DNA of 64,000 nt. Origin: Paenibacillus sp. FSL H8-0537 (lineage in GTDB: Bacteria; Bacillota; Bacilli; Paenibacillales; Paenibacillaceae). Location of the stretch: assembly GCF_038051995.1 (NCBI RefSeq), contig NZ_CP150290.1:4082001-4146000 (forward strand), read 5' to 3'. Positions 26,210 through 35,282 of the stretch are shown in pieces (the first letter of the stretch is position 1; each line of letters opens with the position of its first letter). The notes beneath the pieces are model-generated. The model searched no databases, had not been told where the DNA came from, and was given only the letters and a program-made list of their open reading frames with translations. The position numbers were made by a program, and so were the translations under genes.

Positions 26210-26995
26210 TTAATTGCTCGTTTTTCTGTAAAAGAACGTATCCGCCGTATCAAAGCCATACTGGGCCGGCGAAAAAATCTGTTCCGTGCTGCCGACGAAC
26301 AAAATGCCGCCCGGCTTCAAAGCTTTTGCAAACTTGTGGTACAAAATGCGCTTCGCGTCCTCGGTAAAATAAATCATAACATTGCGGCATACAATGAGGT
26401 CGAATCCGCTGTCAAACGTATCATGCAGCATATTTTGCTGCTTGAACTGGATTGATTTTTTCAAATCATTCGATACGGCAAAGGCCCCATGATCTGGAGC
26501 AAAATATTTTTGACGGAATACTGGCGGCACATCCTTAAGCGAACGCTCTAAATAAATGCCTTCCTGCGCCTTCTGCAGCACGATATTATCCAGATCCGTT
26601 GCCATAATCGACGATTTGCCAATCGCGCCAATCTCCGTCAAAATCATCGCGAGCGTATAAGGCTCCTCGCCCGTTGAGCACGCCGCGCTCCAAATTTTCA
26701 GGCGGCTGTTGTTTTGCAGCATTTCTGGAAAAAACTGATTTTTCAGCACTTCCCACCGATTCGGGTTACGCCAAAACTCCGAGACGTTAATCGTCATCCG
26801 GTCGAGAAATTCATTCATCAAAGTCCGGTCATTCTCCAGCTTTCTCCAGTATTCATCGAAAGTCTGGAATCCATGCTTCATGCGCAGCGTCGTGAGCCTG
26901 CGTTTCATCTGTGCTTCCTTATATTGCGATAAATCAATGTTGGTCTTATCTCTCATCTTCTGGATAAAAGTTGCAAAATCCCGATCGTCCGTCAT
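26210..26995 (-). CDS. cheR: Chemotaxis protein methyltransferase
   Basis: 261 aa. Transfers methyl groups from SAM to glutamates of chemoreceptors. The N-terminal helical domain is about 75 residues; the SAM domain carries WSAACSTGEEPYTLAM, ATDLDN and LIVCRNVMIYF. As in B. subtilis it lies alone between ndk and aroC(F), away from the other chemotaxis genes. ATG 26995; ndk ends 33 bases upstream. Confidence 0.95.
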   Translation of the reverse strand: MTDDRDFATFIQKMRDKTNIDLSQYKEAQMKRRLTTLRMKHGFQTFDEYWRKLENDRTLMNEFLDRMTINVSEFWRNPNRWEVLKNQFFPEMLQNNSRLKIWSAACSTGEEPYTLAMILTEIGAIGKSSIMATDLDNIVLQKAQEGIYLERSLKDVPPVFRQKYFAPDHGAFAVSNDLKKSIQFKQQNMLHDTFDSGFDLIVCRNVMIYFTEDAKRILYHKFAKALKPGGILFVGSTEQIFSPAQYGFDTADTFFYRKTSN

Positions 26996-27028
26996 TATGC
27001 CTTCAGCCTCCGTTTGTATCGCAACTGG

Positions 27029-27472
27029 CTAAACCCAGCGCTGCATCGTTTGTTCGTAGTCCACAAGCTGTTCAGGAGTGAAGAAAATGGAAATTTCCCG
27101 CACGGCATTTTCGGGCGAGTCGGAGCCATGAATCAAATTAAAATTCGTATGTACAGCAAAATCAGAGCGAATGGTGCCTGGAAGCGCATCCACTGCGTTC
27201 GTCTTGCCAATTAAAGCACGGGTTAGCGCAATGACGTTATCGCCTTGCCAAACCATCGCAAACACGGGACCAGAAGTAATAAATGCTAGAAGCGGCTCAT
27301 AAAAAGGCTTGCCTTCATGCTCCTCGTAATGCTTTTGGGCAAGCTCCTGACTTACAGTCATAAACTTGGCTGCAACCAATTGAAGCCCTTTACGCTCAAA
27401 GCGCGACATAATTTCACCAATGAGGCCACGTTGAACACCGTCAGGCTTAATCATCAAAAAAGTTCTTTCCAC
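27029..27472 (-). CDS. ndk: Nucleoside diphosphate kinase
   Basis: 147 aa. Exchanges phosphate between NTPs and NDPs through a phosphohistidine, His115 in [24 protein letters not shown] and the [10 protein letters not shown] segment are typical. Last gene after hepT, as in B. subtilis. Confidence 0.96.
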   Translation of the reverse strand: MERTFLMIKPDGVQRGLIGEIMSRFERKGLQLVAAKFMTVSQELAQKHYEEHEGKPFYEPLLAFITSGPVFAMVWQGDNVIALTRALIGKTNAVDALPGTIRSDFAVHTNFNLIHGSDSPENAVREISIFFTPEQLVDYEQTMQRWV

Positions 27473-27499
27473 TTGTAGCAGCTCCTTTTCGCATCTTGA

Positions 27500-28474
27500 T
27501 TAATAATTGCGTTTGCCGACAAAATGTGCGATATCGGATAAGTTCTTCTTCGCCGGAATAGATGGCAATTCCTTCAAAGCAGCCAGAGCTTTCTCGACAT
27601 ACTTTGCTGCGAGCTGCTCAGCGACATGAATGCCTTTGCTATTTTTGATCAAATCAATCGCATCTCGCGTATCCACATTGCCATTATGCTCGCGAATACG
27701 GGCAATTTCCACAAGCAGCCGCTCGCGGGTTGCTTCATCCTGCAGAGCCAAAATAACAGGCAGCGTAATGTTGCCCTGTCTAATGTCAGAGCCTGGCGGC
27801 TTGCCGATCTGCTTCTCGGTTCCGAACAAATCAAGCAAATCATCGCGAATTTGAAACGCCATGCCCACATTGTAGCCATATTCATACAGCCGGTTTGCCG
27901 TATCTCTGTCCCCATCTGCTGCAATAGCTCCAAGCTGGCAGCTTACTGCAATGAGCAATGCGGTTTTGCGCCTGATGCGCAGCAAATAATGGCGTATGGT
28001 TTGGTCCGTATTGAAAAAATAACGGATTTGCTCCATTTCGCCAATGCCCATTTGTACAATCGCCTTGGACAGCACCTGATGAATTTGCGGGTTGCCGAGT
28101 TCCGTGGCGATAACGAGCGCTCTGCCGAAAATATAATCTCCGGTATACATCGCGACCCGATTATCCCATTTGGCCTTGACCGTAGGCTGGCCGCGTCTGG
28201 TAGCTGCATCATCAATTACATCGTCATGGACAAGCGAGGCCATATGGATCAGTTCAAGAGGCACGGCGATTTTTTTCATGACCTCCAGATTATACCGCCC
28301 AAACTTTCCTGCAAGCAGCACAAAAACAGGACGCAGCCTTTTGCCGCCTGCCTTGAGCAGATGAAGGGATGCCTCGCTCAGCAGCTTATGCTCGAAAGTG
28401 ACGCTGCGTTCAAGCTCCTTCTCTATTTGCGTTATATCGCCTTTTAATTTTGCGTACATATCTAATAGTTTCAT
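27500..28474 (-). CDS. hepT: Heptaprenyl diphosphate synthase component II
   Basis: 324-aa trans-prenyltransferase that lengthens FPP to the C35 chain of menaquinone-7. Both Asp-rich motifs are present (LVHDDVIDDA and QIRDDLLDLFG), with the KAGGKRLRP and RGQPT elements. It works as a heterodimer with HepS, encoded at the start of the same gene cluster (31555-32424). ATG 28474 lies eight bases after mqnA. Confidence 0.93.
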   Translation of the reverse strand: MKLLDMYAKLKGDITQIEKELERSVTFEHKLLSEASLHLLKAGGKRLRPVFVLLAGKFGRYNLEVMKKIAVPLELIHMASLVHDDVIDDAATRRGQPTVKAKWDNRVAMYTGDYIFGRALVIATELGNPQIHQVLSKAIVQMGIGEMEQIRYFFNTDQTIRHYLLRIRRKTALLIAVSCQLGAIAADGDRDTANRLYEYGYNVGMAFQIRDDLLDLFGTEKQIGKPPGSDIRQGNITLPVILALQDEATRERLLVEIARIREHNGNVDTRDAIDLIKNSKGIHVAEQLAAKYVEKALAALKELPSIPAKKNLSDIAHFVGKRNY

Positions 28475-28482
28475 TCTTTCAC

Positions 28483-29337
28483 CTATTCGGCAGAATTGTC
28501 TTCGTAGAACGCCAGCTGAGCCTCATGGTCCAGCAGGCCTAATTGTGTCGCATAACGGAAATACAGCGCCAGTCCCTCGCGCAGCTTCTGTCCGAAATCA
28601 TATTGCAGACATGTAAAATAGTCCAGCCAATACGAGCGTTCGCCGCCAAGCTCGCTGCAAGCCTTGTCCACGAGTGGGGACAAGTCGGCAAGATTGTGAC
28701 GCTTAGTCGCCAGCATCGCCTGATGCAAGTCATGAATTTCCTGTGGAAAGGCGGCTGCCGCTTCCTTATGAACCGCCACAACCGCAAAGGTCATGCCGAG
28801 ACCCGTCCAGCGATGCCATAGCTCCCCAAGATCAATGATGTGCAGCCCTTCACTTCTCCAAGAAGCATGTATAGCCGGGTCGCCAATGATGAGCGCCCCA
28901 TCCGCATCCTCAAGCATCTGGTCAAGCGACGGCTCAGCAGGAATATATTCCGCATCAAGATCGTAATAAAGCTTCATAAGGATTTTGAGCAAATTAACGG
29001 AAGTGGCTGAAGCGGTTGTGACCGCAATTCGCTGTGGACGCACTCGCTCAATCGGCTGCTTAAGGAACAGCAGAACCGAATTAACCCGGCCCTCCGATCC
29101 TACGCATAGCTCAGGGAGCAGCAAGTAGTCTCTGCTGTTTAAGCCGTAAGCATAGGATGAGACGGCCGAAGCCTGAAGCTCTCCTTCTCGCAGCTTGCGG
29201 TTAAGCTCTGCCGGAATGCGAGAGCACAGCCCCAGCTCAGAAGCATCAAGACGCTGATCAAGACCAACAAAGAGCGGCCATGCATTCGCGTAATCAATTT
29301 CTCCAATCATCAGGGGCAAGCTGTCATTAGTCAGCAT
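28483..29337 (-). CDS. mqnA: Chorismate dehydratase of the futalosine pathway
   Basis: 284 aa. The opening IGEIDYANAWPLFVGLD and later PSLDQMLEDADGALIIGD match MqnA/MqnD-type periplasmic-binding-fold enzymes; the overall pattern favours MqnA, which dehydrates chorismate to 3-enolpyruvylbenzoate, the entry to menaquinone by the futalosine route. ATG 29337 follows GGGGGG with 9-nt spacing and overlaps the ubiX-like gene by 11 bases; the longer frame lacks a site. B. subtilis has no gene here and uses the classical Men pathway, so this is a real pathway difference. MqnD is the closest alternative. Confidence 0.82.
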   Translation of the reverse strand: MLTNDSLPLMIGEIDYANAWPLFVGLDQRLDASELGLCSRIPAELNRKLREGELQASAVSSYAYGLNSRDYLLLPELCVGSEGRVNSVLLFLKQPIERVRPQRIAVTTASATSVNLLKILMKLYYDLDAEYIPAEPSLDQMLEDADGALIIGDPAIHASWRSEGLHIIDLGELWHRWTGLGMTFAVVAVHKEAAAAFPQEIHDLHQAMLATKRHNLADLSPLVDKACSELGGERSYWLDYFTCLQYDFGQKLREGLALYFRYATQLGLLDHEAQLAFYEDNSAE

Positions 29338-29962
29338 CAGGCCCATCCCCCCATCTTGTAAACAAAGCATGTTCAATTCCCATGCTGTCTAATAACTTGC
29401 CAACCAGAAAATCAATCATGTCATCCATCGATTGCGGCTTATAATAAAAGGCAGGCATAGCTGGAACAATCGTTACGCCTAGTTTTGCAAGCTTAAGCAT
29501 GTTTTCCAGATGAATCGCATGCAGCGGTGTCTCGCGTGGCAGCAGCAGCAGCTTGCGTCCTTCCTTGAGCATCACGTCTGCTGCCCTTGACAGCAAATCA
29601 TCGGAAATGCCGTGAGCGATGGAAGCGAGCGTACCCATGGAGCAAGGCGCAACGACCATTCCCTGTACCCGGAAGGAGCCACTGGCAATGCTAGCCCCAA
29701 TATCTGCATTCGGATGCAAAACAAGCCGCTTCGCCTGCACTGCCTCTGCAAAATGCAGCTCGACAGCAGCTTGTCTGCGGCTCGACACCCAGCCCAGCTC
29801 TTCCTTAAGCACTCTCCAGCCAGCCTCGGTTACAACGAGATGGACGTCAAAGCCCGCTTTGAGCAGCTCCTCTGCCAGCCGAATGCCGTAGATAGAGCCG
29901 CTCGCCCCGGTTATTCCGACTACCCATCTGCCTGCTGCGCCAGCAGCTCCGCCCCCTACCAT
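29327..29962 (-). CDS. Flavin prenyltransferase, UbiX/MqnM-like
   Basis: 211 aa. Makes prenylated FMN for UbiD-type decarboxylases. GASGSIYGIRLAEEL binds FMN; SMGTLASIAHGISDDLLSRAADV and LPRETPLHAIHLENM are the family signatures. In futalosine-pathway bacteria a UbiX-like protein serves the UbiD-like decarboxylase (MqnL) that removes the carboxylate of 6-naphthoate; the UbiD partner is not in this window. Overlaps mqnP by 7 bases and mqnA by 11, so all are coupled. Confidence 0.9.
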   Translation of the reverse strand: MVGGGAAGAAGRWVVGITGASGSIYGIRLAEELLKAGFDVHLVVTEAGWRVLKEELGWVSSRRQAAVELHFAEAVQAKRLVLHPNADIGASIASGSFRVQGMVVAPCSMGTLASIAHGISDDLLSRAADVMLKEGRKLLLLPRETPLHAIHLENMLKLAKLGVTIVPAMPAFYYKPQSMDDMIDFLVGKLLDSMGIEHALFTRWGDGPDAD

Positions 29963-30831
29963 TTGTGCAATACCATCAAATCAATAATCGCAAACAAAAA
30001 CAAAACGACACTTAAAGTGCCATTCATTCCGAAAAACGAAAGCTGAACGCGGGAAAGATCGTTTGGACGCACCAGCCAATGCTGATAGAACAGCATAACA
30101 ATCGCAAGCACCGTTCCAAGCAAATAAACCCAGCTCAAGTTTGTCATTATAAACAAAGTAACAAAACCTACTGCCGTCACCATATGGAAACTGCGGGCAA
30201 TCCACAGCGCCTTCGCTACGCCAAACCGGGCAGGAATGGAATTCAAGCCTTCCTTCCGGTCAAACTCATAATCCTGCGTTGCATAGACGATATCGAAACC
30301 GGCAATCCAGAGCGCAATCGTTACGTAGAACACCCATGCTGCCGTGTTAAAGCCACCCGTAACGGCTACCCAGCCGCCAAGCGGCGACAAACCGATCGTT
30401 AGCCCCAGAAAAACATGGCACAACCAAGTAAAACGCTTCGTATAAGAGTAGAGCACCAGCAATACGACAGCAATTGGAAGCAGCTTCATCGCAAGCGGAG
30501 CCAGATTAGCCGCAGCAACGAAGAGCAGCACGAAGGAAACAATCGTAAACAAAAGCACCTCCGCTGACTTCAGCAAGCCTGCCGGAATAGCCCGGTTGCT
30601 TGTGCGGGGGTTGCGCAGATCAATCGCCGCATCAATGAGCCGATTAAGGCACATCGCGGCGCTTCGGGCGCCTACCATTGCAAGTGTAACCCAGCCGATT
30701 TCCGCCCAAGAAGGAAGACGCTGCTCCATGACAACAGCGCCCAGAATCGCTCCCATAAAAGCAAAAGGAAGCGCAAATATCGTATGCTCAAATTTAATCA
30801 TTTCAAGAATAATGCGTATTTTGCGAATCAT
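29956..30831 (-). CDS. mqnP: UbiA-like prenyltransferase (MqnP)
   Basis: 291-aa membrane protein with eight or nine helices. The two Asp motifs, [18 protein letters not shown] and [17 protein letters not shown], bind the prenyl diphosphate through magnesium. In this setting it should attach the heptaprenyl chain made by HepS/HepT to the naphthoate ring, the MqnP step, rather than acting as MenA or UbiA; the neighbours mqnA and ubiX support that. ATG 30831 overlaps the menG stop (ATGA). Confidence 0.88.
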   Translation of the reverse strand: MIRKIRIILEMIKFEHTIFALPFAFMGAILGAVVMEQRLPSWAEIGWVTLAMVGARSAAMCLNRLIDAAIDLRNPRTSNRAIPAGLLKSAEVLLFTIVSFVLLFVAAANLAPLAMKLLPIAVVLLVLYSYTKRFTWLCHVFLGLTIGLSPLGGWVAVTGGFNTAAWVFYVTIALWIAGFDIVYATQDYEFDRKEGLNSIPARFGVAKALWIARSFHMVTAVGFVTLFIMTNLSWVYLLGTVLAIVMLFYQHWLVRPNDLSRVQLSFFGMNGTLSVVLFLFAIIDLMVLHKW

Positions 30832-31544
30832 GTTGGCTTCTTCTCCTTTATGCCTATATGCAGCGCAGCAATGCCTCCAGTCAGCGGGTAGCCTTTCACC
30901 TGCTCAAGCCCTGCTTCTTCAAACAGTGCGGACAGCTGCTTTAGGTCAGGAAAAAGCTTTAATGAATCCGGCAGCCATTTATATTCCTGGAATCGCTTGG
31001 CTACCAGCTTGCCGATCATTGGCAAAATCCGTTCAAAATATAAATAATATAAGGCCTTGAATGGCTGCCAGCCCGGTTTTGAAAGCTCCAGACATACGAC
31101 CTGTCCGCCCGGCTTCACGACGCGGTGCATTTCCTTAAGCACCTGCAAATAATCGGGTACGTTGCGCAGGCCGAAACCAATCGTTACATAATCAAAAGAA
31201 TTATCCTCATAAGGCAATTGCATCGCATTGCCCTGCACAAGCGTAATTTGCTTGTCGAGTGAAAGCTGCTTCACTTTCTCATGGCCGACATTCAGCATAT
31301 TTTGGCTGAAATCAAGTCCGCTTATGGCCCCGCTCTCGCTGGCCTGGGCTAGCGATATCGTCCAGTCGCAGGTGCCACAGCACAAGTCAAGCGCAGTCTG
31401 GCCCCGCTGTACATTCATTTTACGCATAGTAAACTTCCGCCACGCCTTATGACGCCGAAAGCTTAGCAGGTCATTCATTAAATCATATTTGGGAGCGATG
31501 TTTTCAAATACTGCATGCACATGCCCCTTGGAGTTTGCATCCAT
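30828..31544 (-). CDS. menG: Demethylmenaquinone methyltransferase
   Basis: 238 aa (MenG/UbiE, called menH or ubiE in some Bacillus maps). SAM-dependent last step of menaquinone synthesis. [10 protein letters not shown] binds [23 protein letters not shown] and FGLRNV are the UbiE signatures. ATG 31544 is chosen behind GAGGTGA; the frame runs 16 codons further up into hepS. Same place, between hepS and the prenyl genes, as in B. subtilis. Confidence 0.95.
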   Translation of the reverse strand: MDANSKGHVHAVFENIAPKYDLMNDLLSFRRHKAWRKFTMRKMNVQRGQTALDLCCGTCDWTISLAQASESGAISGLDFSQNMLNVGHEKVKQLSLDKQITLVQGNAMQLPYEDNSFDYVTIGFGLRNVPDYLQVLKEMHRVVKPGGQVVCLELSKPGWQPFKALYYLYFERILPMIGKLVAKRFQEYKWLPDSLKLFPDLKQLSALFEEAGLEQVKGYPLTGGIAALHIGIKEKKPT

Positions 31545-31554
31545 TCGTCTAAGG

Positions 31555-32424
31555 TCACCTCGTCTCGTTGAGAGCGGGAGCAAAACCCGCAATCTTGTAA
31601 AGCACCGCGTCCAAAATGTGCTGCAGCTCCTGAATCAGCTTGTCTGATTCCAGCTTGCCCGCAATCATCCGGACATCTTCCACAGCCTGCTGCAGCAGCA
31701 CAGCAAGCTTGGCATGAATATCATATTGGTTAAACAAGCCGCTAATGAAACCAGCGTCCATCTGCGGACCTTCAAGCGCAAGTTGCTCTTCATCCGTACC
31801 AACCTGCAGAACATGCCAGTAGGCCCAGCTCTGGTGAAAACGCGCCGGCACTTTGCAGCGCGCAAGCTCCTCCAGCACAATCTCGCAGCAGCTTAAAGCG
31901 TGGAGCAGCTCCGTCCAATAAAGAGCTGCTGTACCTTCCAGCAAATCTTGAAAGGCAAGAAACAGCCCACTTTTCAGCTGGACCATGCTGCTAAAATAAT
32001 CGTCAGCCTGAATGGCATCCTGCTGCATGCGTAAATAAAGGGTGATTTTGAGCCCGTTGACTTCGCATACCGCCTGGCTGATCTTGGCTATCATTGCAAT
32101 CTCTCCGGCTTGTGCCAGCAGTTGGTAGAAACGGCCGCTGAAATAATCGCCGGCAAGCACCTTGAGCTGCCTTGAACGCATCTCGCGCTCCGAGCGGCTT
32201 CCATCCTCTACATCAATCTCATCATGCGTATCCAGCCCTAGCTGCACTAAAGACAGCACCAGCGCGAATAGCTCGGCCTTCTCCGCATAGGAGCGGGTTT
32301 CGCTAAGGAAAGCTTGAAGCAGGTGCAGACGCGAATCGGGAAAAGCAGGAAGCTGCGTATGGTTTTGAATCATGTCATAATCGACGTACTTCTTCGCTAA
32401 TTGTGGTACACGATACGGTTTCAT
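31555..32424 (-). CDS. hepS: Heptaprenyl diphosphate synthase component I
   Basis: 289 aa. Small non-catalytic partner that sets chain length in the HepS/HepT enzyme. It has no Asp-rich motif, as expected; [20 protein letters not shown] and [15 protein letters not shown] match the HEPPP synthase subunit 1 family. GGAGG lies eight bases before ATG 32424. First gene of the menaquinone cluster, read from the promoter at 32477-32485. Confidence 0.88.
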   Translation of the reverse strand: MKPYRVPQLAKKYVDYDMIQNHTQLPAFPDSRLHLLQAFLSETRSYAEKAELFALVLSLVQLGLDTHDEIDVEDGSRSEREMRSRQLKVLAGDYFSGRFYQLLAQAGEIAMIAKISQAVCEVNGLKITLYLRMQQDAIQADDYFSSMVQLKSGLFLAFQDLLEGTAALYWTELLHALSCCEIVLEELARCKVPARFHQSWAYWHVLQVGTDEEQLALEGPQMDAGFISGLFNQYDIHAKLAVLLQQAVEDVRMIAGKLESDKLIQELQHILDAVLYKIAGFAPALNETR

Positions 32425-32476
32425 GGGGTAAGCCTCCGAACAGAGAAGCAGATATTGCCGCTCAATAATCTAAACT

Positions 32477-32485
32477 ATTATAGCA
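32477..32485 (-). promoter_or_regulatory. Extended -10 promoter of the hepS-ndk cluster
   Basis: Minus strand TGCTATAAT, a perfect -10 with the TGn extension; no clear -35. It lies about 55 bases before the hepS start in an otherwise open gap. Confidence 0.6.
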
Positions 32486-32566
32486 CAACTTTATGTAAGG
32501 CGCATATGAAGCTGCCCACAGGATTGGCATTTTTTCAAGGAGAAAGTCGGAGCAGGCCATTAGCCT

Positions 32567-33190
32567 TTACTCCGCAGCAGGTCTGGTAGAATAAGTAGGC
32601 ACCGGCCCATACCATTTCGTCCACTCCGATGTGAAGCTCATCCGCAGCCTCTCCCGCCATATTTCATCATGCAGCGGATCAGCGCTGCCAAGCTCCCCAA
32701 GGCTTGCGAGCCAGTTGTCTGTGCGCCGAATATCCGCCGCAAGCAGCAGCCGTGATTTCACCGTGCTGTCTGCTAGATCCGTACGCTCTCCTCCAGCCAA
32801 ACCTGCATTGCTTGGTAAAGCTGCCTCATGTGCTGGCACAGCGTAGCGGATCAGCACTCGGTTCACATTTTCCATTCTGGCAAATGACAACCGCAGCAAT
32901 TGCTCTACATCGCGAGTCCATTCTGCCGGCAGCTCTCTTCCCGCCTTCACTTTAAACTCCACTGTCAGCAGGGAATTTTCCCACTCCACCCGCATAATAG
33001 GCGTAGCCAGCTGCAGGCCAATCATCATATCAACAAGATTGCTGTTCGTCAGCCTTGTTGCAGCAGATGGGCGAAATACAGCCACTTCCGCGCCCGATTC
33101 GGACTTTCGCATATCTGGCAGCAGGGAAAGCCCCGCCATTACCGCAAGCACTAAAACCAGCGACAGCAAATAAGGCCTTGCCATGCGCAA
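32567..33190 (-). CDS. Hypothetical membrane-anchored protein, 207 aa
   Basis: A single N-terminal hydrophobic segment (ARPYLLSLVLVLAVMAGLSLL) is followed by a soluble part, so the protein is probably anchored and faces outside. No domain recognised; WENSLLTVEFKVKAGRELP and WTRDVEQLLRLSFARMENVN look like an alpha-beta fold. TTG 33190 best fits the AAAGGGG site; ATG 33184 is possible. It lies between mtrB and hepS. Its upstream region is made of the short copies of the dispersed repeat. Confidence 0.6.
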   Translation of the reverse strand: MRMARPYLLSLVLVLAVMAGLSLLPDMRKSESGAEVAVFRPSAATRLTNSNLVDMMIGLQLATPIMRVEWENSLLTVEFKVKAGRELPAEWTRDVEQLLRLSFARMENVNRVLIRYAVPAHEAALPSNAGLAGGERTDLADSTVKSRLLLAADIRRTDNWLASLGELGSADPLHDEIWRERLRMSFTSEWTKWYGPVPTYSTRPAAE

Positions 33191-33202
33191 TATAACCGCC
33201 CC

Positions 33203-33251
33203 TTTCAAGCGTAAACGGCTTTGTCATAATAATGGCAAATGCTCGTTTCGC
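33203..33251. repeat. Dispersed repeat, short copy 3
   Basis: 49 bp: TTTCAAGCGTAAACGGCTTTG, 17 variable bases, GCTCGTTTCGC. The ends pair as AAACG/CGTTT. The following 49 bases resemble a worn AT-rich tail of copies 1 and 2. Confidence 0.7.
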
Positions 33252-33300
33252 GTAGAAATATAAGCCTTATGATGGGCAACACACCCCAATCATTCTTATA

Positions 33301-33349
33301 TTTCAAGCGTAAACGGCTTTGCCAGCTTTGTGACAAAAGCTCGTTTCGC
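33301..33349. repeat. Dispersed repeat, short copy 4
   Basis: Same 21-bp head and 11-bp tail as 33203-33251, exactly 98 bp away, with a different 17-bp middle that still allows a hairpin (GCTTTG/CAAAAGC). No gene in 33191-33442. Confidence 0.7.
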
Positions 33350-33442
33350 CCTTTTATACCAAGTGTGTACGCGCGAATATGTCCTCATACCCATTGTACA
33401 AACATTTGGTCCAGCCTATGCCTGGAGCGGCTGTTTTCGCAT

Positions 33443-33478
33443 AAAAAAACTCCCGCCCTGCATCAAGGCAGAAGGGAG
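33443..33478 (-). terminator. Terminator of mtrB
   Basis: Minus strand CTCCC...GGGAG stem with inner CTGC/GCAG, followed by seven T, 10 bases past the mtrB stop. Confidence 0.88.
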
Positions 33479-33488
33479 CGGCAGGTCG

Positions 33489-33710
33489 CTATTGGTCGGT
33501 CTCTATTTGGCCATGCTTCGTCATGATGACCGCTTTTCCCCGCACCTTGATGGCTGAAGTATGGTTCGTGAACTGCACGATCAGCACTTCGTTGCGATCC
33601 AGCTTTTCGGTGTGATGAAACTTCGTATCTTGTCCGCGGGTCAGCCCAATAACCTGTACCCCTTGATCCTTCGCCTTAATGACGATAAAATCGCTGTTTG
33701 TCGGCTCCAT
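33489..33710 (-). CDS. mtrB: TRAP, trp RNA-binding attenuation protein
   Basis: 73 aa. Forms an 11-subunit ring that binds tryptophan and wraps (G/U)AG-repeat RNA to shut off trp genes. Nearly the whole B. subtilis TRAP core is recognisable: [34 protein letters not shown] and [13 protein letters not shown]. The KVRG pair and the earlier Lys that contact RNA, and the GLTRG/HTS residues that bind tryptophan, are kept. ATG 33710 behind GGGGGA. mtrA/folE, its operon partner in B. subtilis, is absent; hbs lies directly upstream. Its probable target is at 22851-22919. Confidence 0.96.
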   Translation of the reverse strand: MEPTNSDFIVIKAKDQGVQVIGLTRGQDTKFHHTEKLDRNEVLIVQFTNHTSAIKVRGKAVIMTKHGQIETDQ

Positions 33711-33785
33711 TTTCCATCCCCCTTGTCGTTCCTCTCTGATAGACAGGTCGTTTATAAGTGTCACACTTATAAACGCTTATCTATT

Positions 33786-33816
33786 AAAAAGCGCCCGAAC
33801 GCTAACGTCCGGACGC
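33786..33816 (-). terminator. Terminator of hbs
   Basis: Minus strand GCGTCCGGACG/CGTTCGGGCGC, 11 bp with two G-T pairs, TTAG loop, then five T; 20 bases past the stop. Confidence 0.85.
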
Positions 33817-33836
33817 CGATTTAACGAATGCTGCTG

Positions 33837-34112
33837 CTAGTTGGATACGAGATCCTTAAGCGATTTGCCTGGCTTGAAAGCCGGGATTTTGCTAGCCGGA
33901 ATATCAATTTCCAAACCGGTTTGCGGATTGCGTCCTTTACGAGCTTGACGCTCGCGAACCTCGAAGTTGCCAAAGCCAACCAATTGGACTTTGTCGCCGC
34001 CTTGAAGCGCATCAGAGATGGCATCAAATACTGCATCAACTGCTTTAGTCGCATCTTTCTTGGACAGATCGGATAATTCAGCAACCTTGTTGATCAAATC
34101 CGTTTTATTCAT
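33837..34112 (-). CDS. hbs: HU-family DNA-binding protein
   Basis: 91-aa nucleoid protein that bends DNA as a dimer. [49 protein letters not shown] and IPAFKPGK are the standard HU landmarks, including the DNA-intercalating Pro in RNPQTG. ATG 34112 follows GGAGGTG. Own promoter (34219-34247) and terminator, matching the high expression usual for this gene. Confidence 0.97.
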   Translation of the reverse strand: MNKTDLINKVAELSDLSKKDATKAVDAVFDAISDALQGGDKVQLVGFGNFEVRERQARKGRNPQTGLEIDIPASKIPAFKPGKSLKDLVSN

Positions 34113-34218
34113 TCGTTTCACCTCCCTATTAGGCAAATGAAGAGTCATCTTATCCCTCTTATTAACGGAATCACCTAAAAATATACATGCCATAGTTTTC
34201 TATGCATTTACCAAACCT

Positions 34219-34247
34219 ATAGTAATACAGCCGTTTGGCAATTTCAA
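34219..34247 (-). promoter_or_regulatory. hbs promoter
   Basis: Minus strand TTGAAA (34242-34247), 17-bp spacer, TACTAT (34219-34224). Confidence 0.65.
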
Positions 34248-34295
34248 GTATTTCAGCGCGTTTCCGCATTTTTTCACGATTCTCATTAAAATAGG

Positions 34296-35282
34296 CTACC
34301 CATTTCGGCGTTTGTTCAGATGAATGAACGTAACGGCGAGCGCCAAAACGAGCACAACACCTTTGATAATATCATTGGAATAATACTGCACCTTCATCAT
34401 GGTCAAACCGTTGAGCAGCACCCCAATCAGCAGCGCGCCAAAAAAAGTACCGATCACATTCGGCTTGCCCGCGCCAAACACGGAATAACCTACAAATACG
34501 GCCGCTACGGCCTCCATCATCATAGGCGCTCCAGCGTCAATTTGCCCCGTTCCAACACGTGCGGCGAACAATACCCCGCCAATCGCAGCGAAGACCCCTG
34601 AAGCCACATAGGCGGCTGTACGAATGCGGCGAACGCGGATGCCGGACAAGCGGGCTGCTTCTTCGTTGCCGCCTGTCGTTTGCATTTGACGTCCCCATTT
34701 GCTGTATTTGAAAAACAGATGGACGACTATAACAGCAATGACCATCAAAATAACAGGTACCGGAATTTGCCCGATTTTGCCTTGGCCCAGCCACAGGAAG
34801 GAGCTGTTGAAAACGCCAGGCGCAGTCGAACCGTCAGGCATTGGCATATTGTTGTAAATCGAGTAACCCTTCGTATATGTTTTGTGAATACCCGCTACAA
34901 TGTACATCACGGCAAGCGTAGCGAGCAGATCCGGAATTCGGATGCGTACGATGAGCAGCGCGTTAAGCAGCCCTACCAAGGCGCCGATCGCGATTGCCAC
35001 GATTAGTACAACAATAAGCGGCTGCTGAAACCACACCATCATAGCGGCGGTTACAACCGTTGTCAGTGACACCGTCGAGCCAACCGACAAGTCAAAGCCG
35101 TCTACCGTCAGCGAAAAGGTTACGCCAATCGCAACAAAGGTCACGATGGAAATCGAACGCAAAATATCAGAAAGATTGGCATAAGTGAAAAAATGCTCAT
35201 CCCATAATGAGAAAAATAAAATGACAATGGCAATAACGATGAGCGAGCCATATTTAAATAAAAAGCTTGAAAACTTCTCCAT
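34296..35282 (-). CDS. Sugar ABC transporter permease (RbsC-like)
   Basis: 328 aa with about nine membrane helices. GFDLSVGSTVSLTTVVTAAMM and GGNEEAARLSGIRVRRIRTAAY are the signatures of RbsC/XylH/MglC permeases. It joins the ATPase encoded upstream (stop and start share one base) and the binding protein, forming a carbohydrate importer. The operon sits between hbs and spoIVA, which are adjacent in B. subtilis, so it is an insertion in this lineage. Confidence 0.92.
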   Translation of the reverse strand: MEKFSSFLFKYGSLIVIAIVILFFSLWDEHFFTYANLSDILRSISIVTFVAIGVTFSLTVDGFDLSVGSTVSLTTVVTAAMMVWFQQPLIVVLIVAIAIGALVGLLNALLIVRIRIPDLLATLAVMYIVAGIHKTYTKGYSIYNNMPMPDGSTAPGVFNSSFLWLGQGKIGQIPVPVILMVIAVIVVHLFFKYSKWGRQMQTTGGNEEAARLSGIRVRRIRTAAYVASGVFAAIGGVLFAARVGTGQIDAGAPMMMEAVAAVFVGYSVFGAGKPNVIGTFFGALLIGVLLNGLTMMKVQYYSNDIIKGVVLVLALAVTFIHLNKRRNG

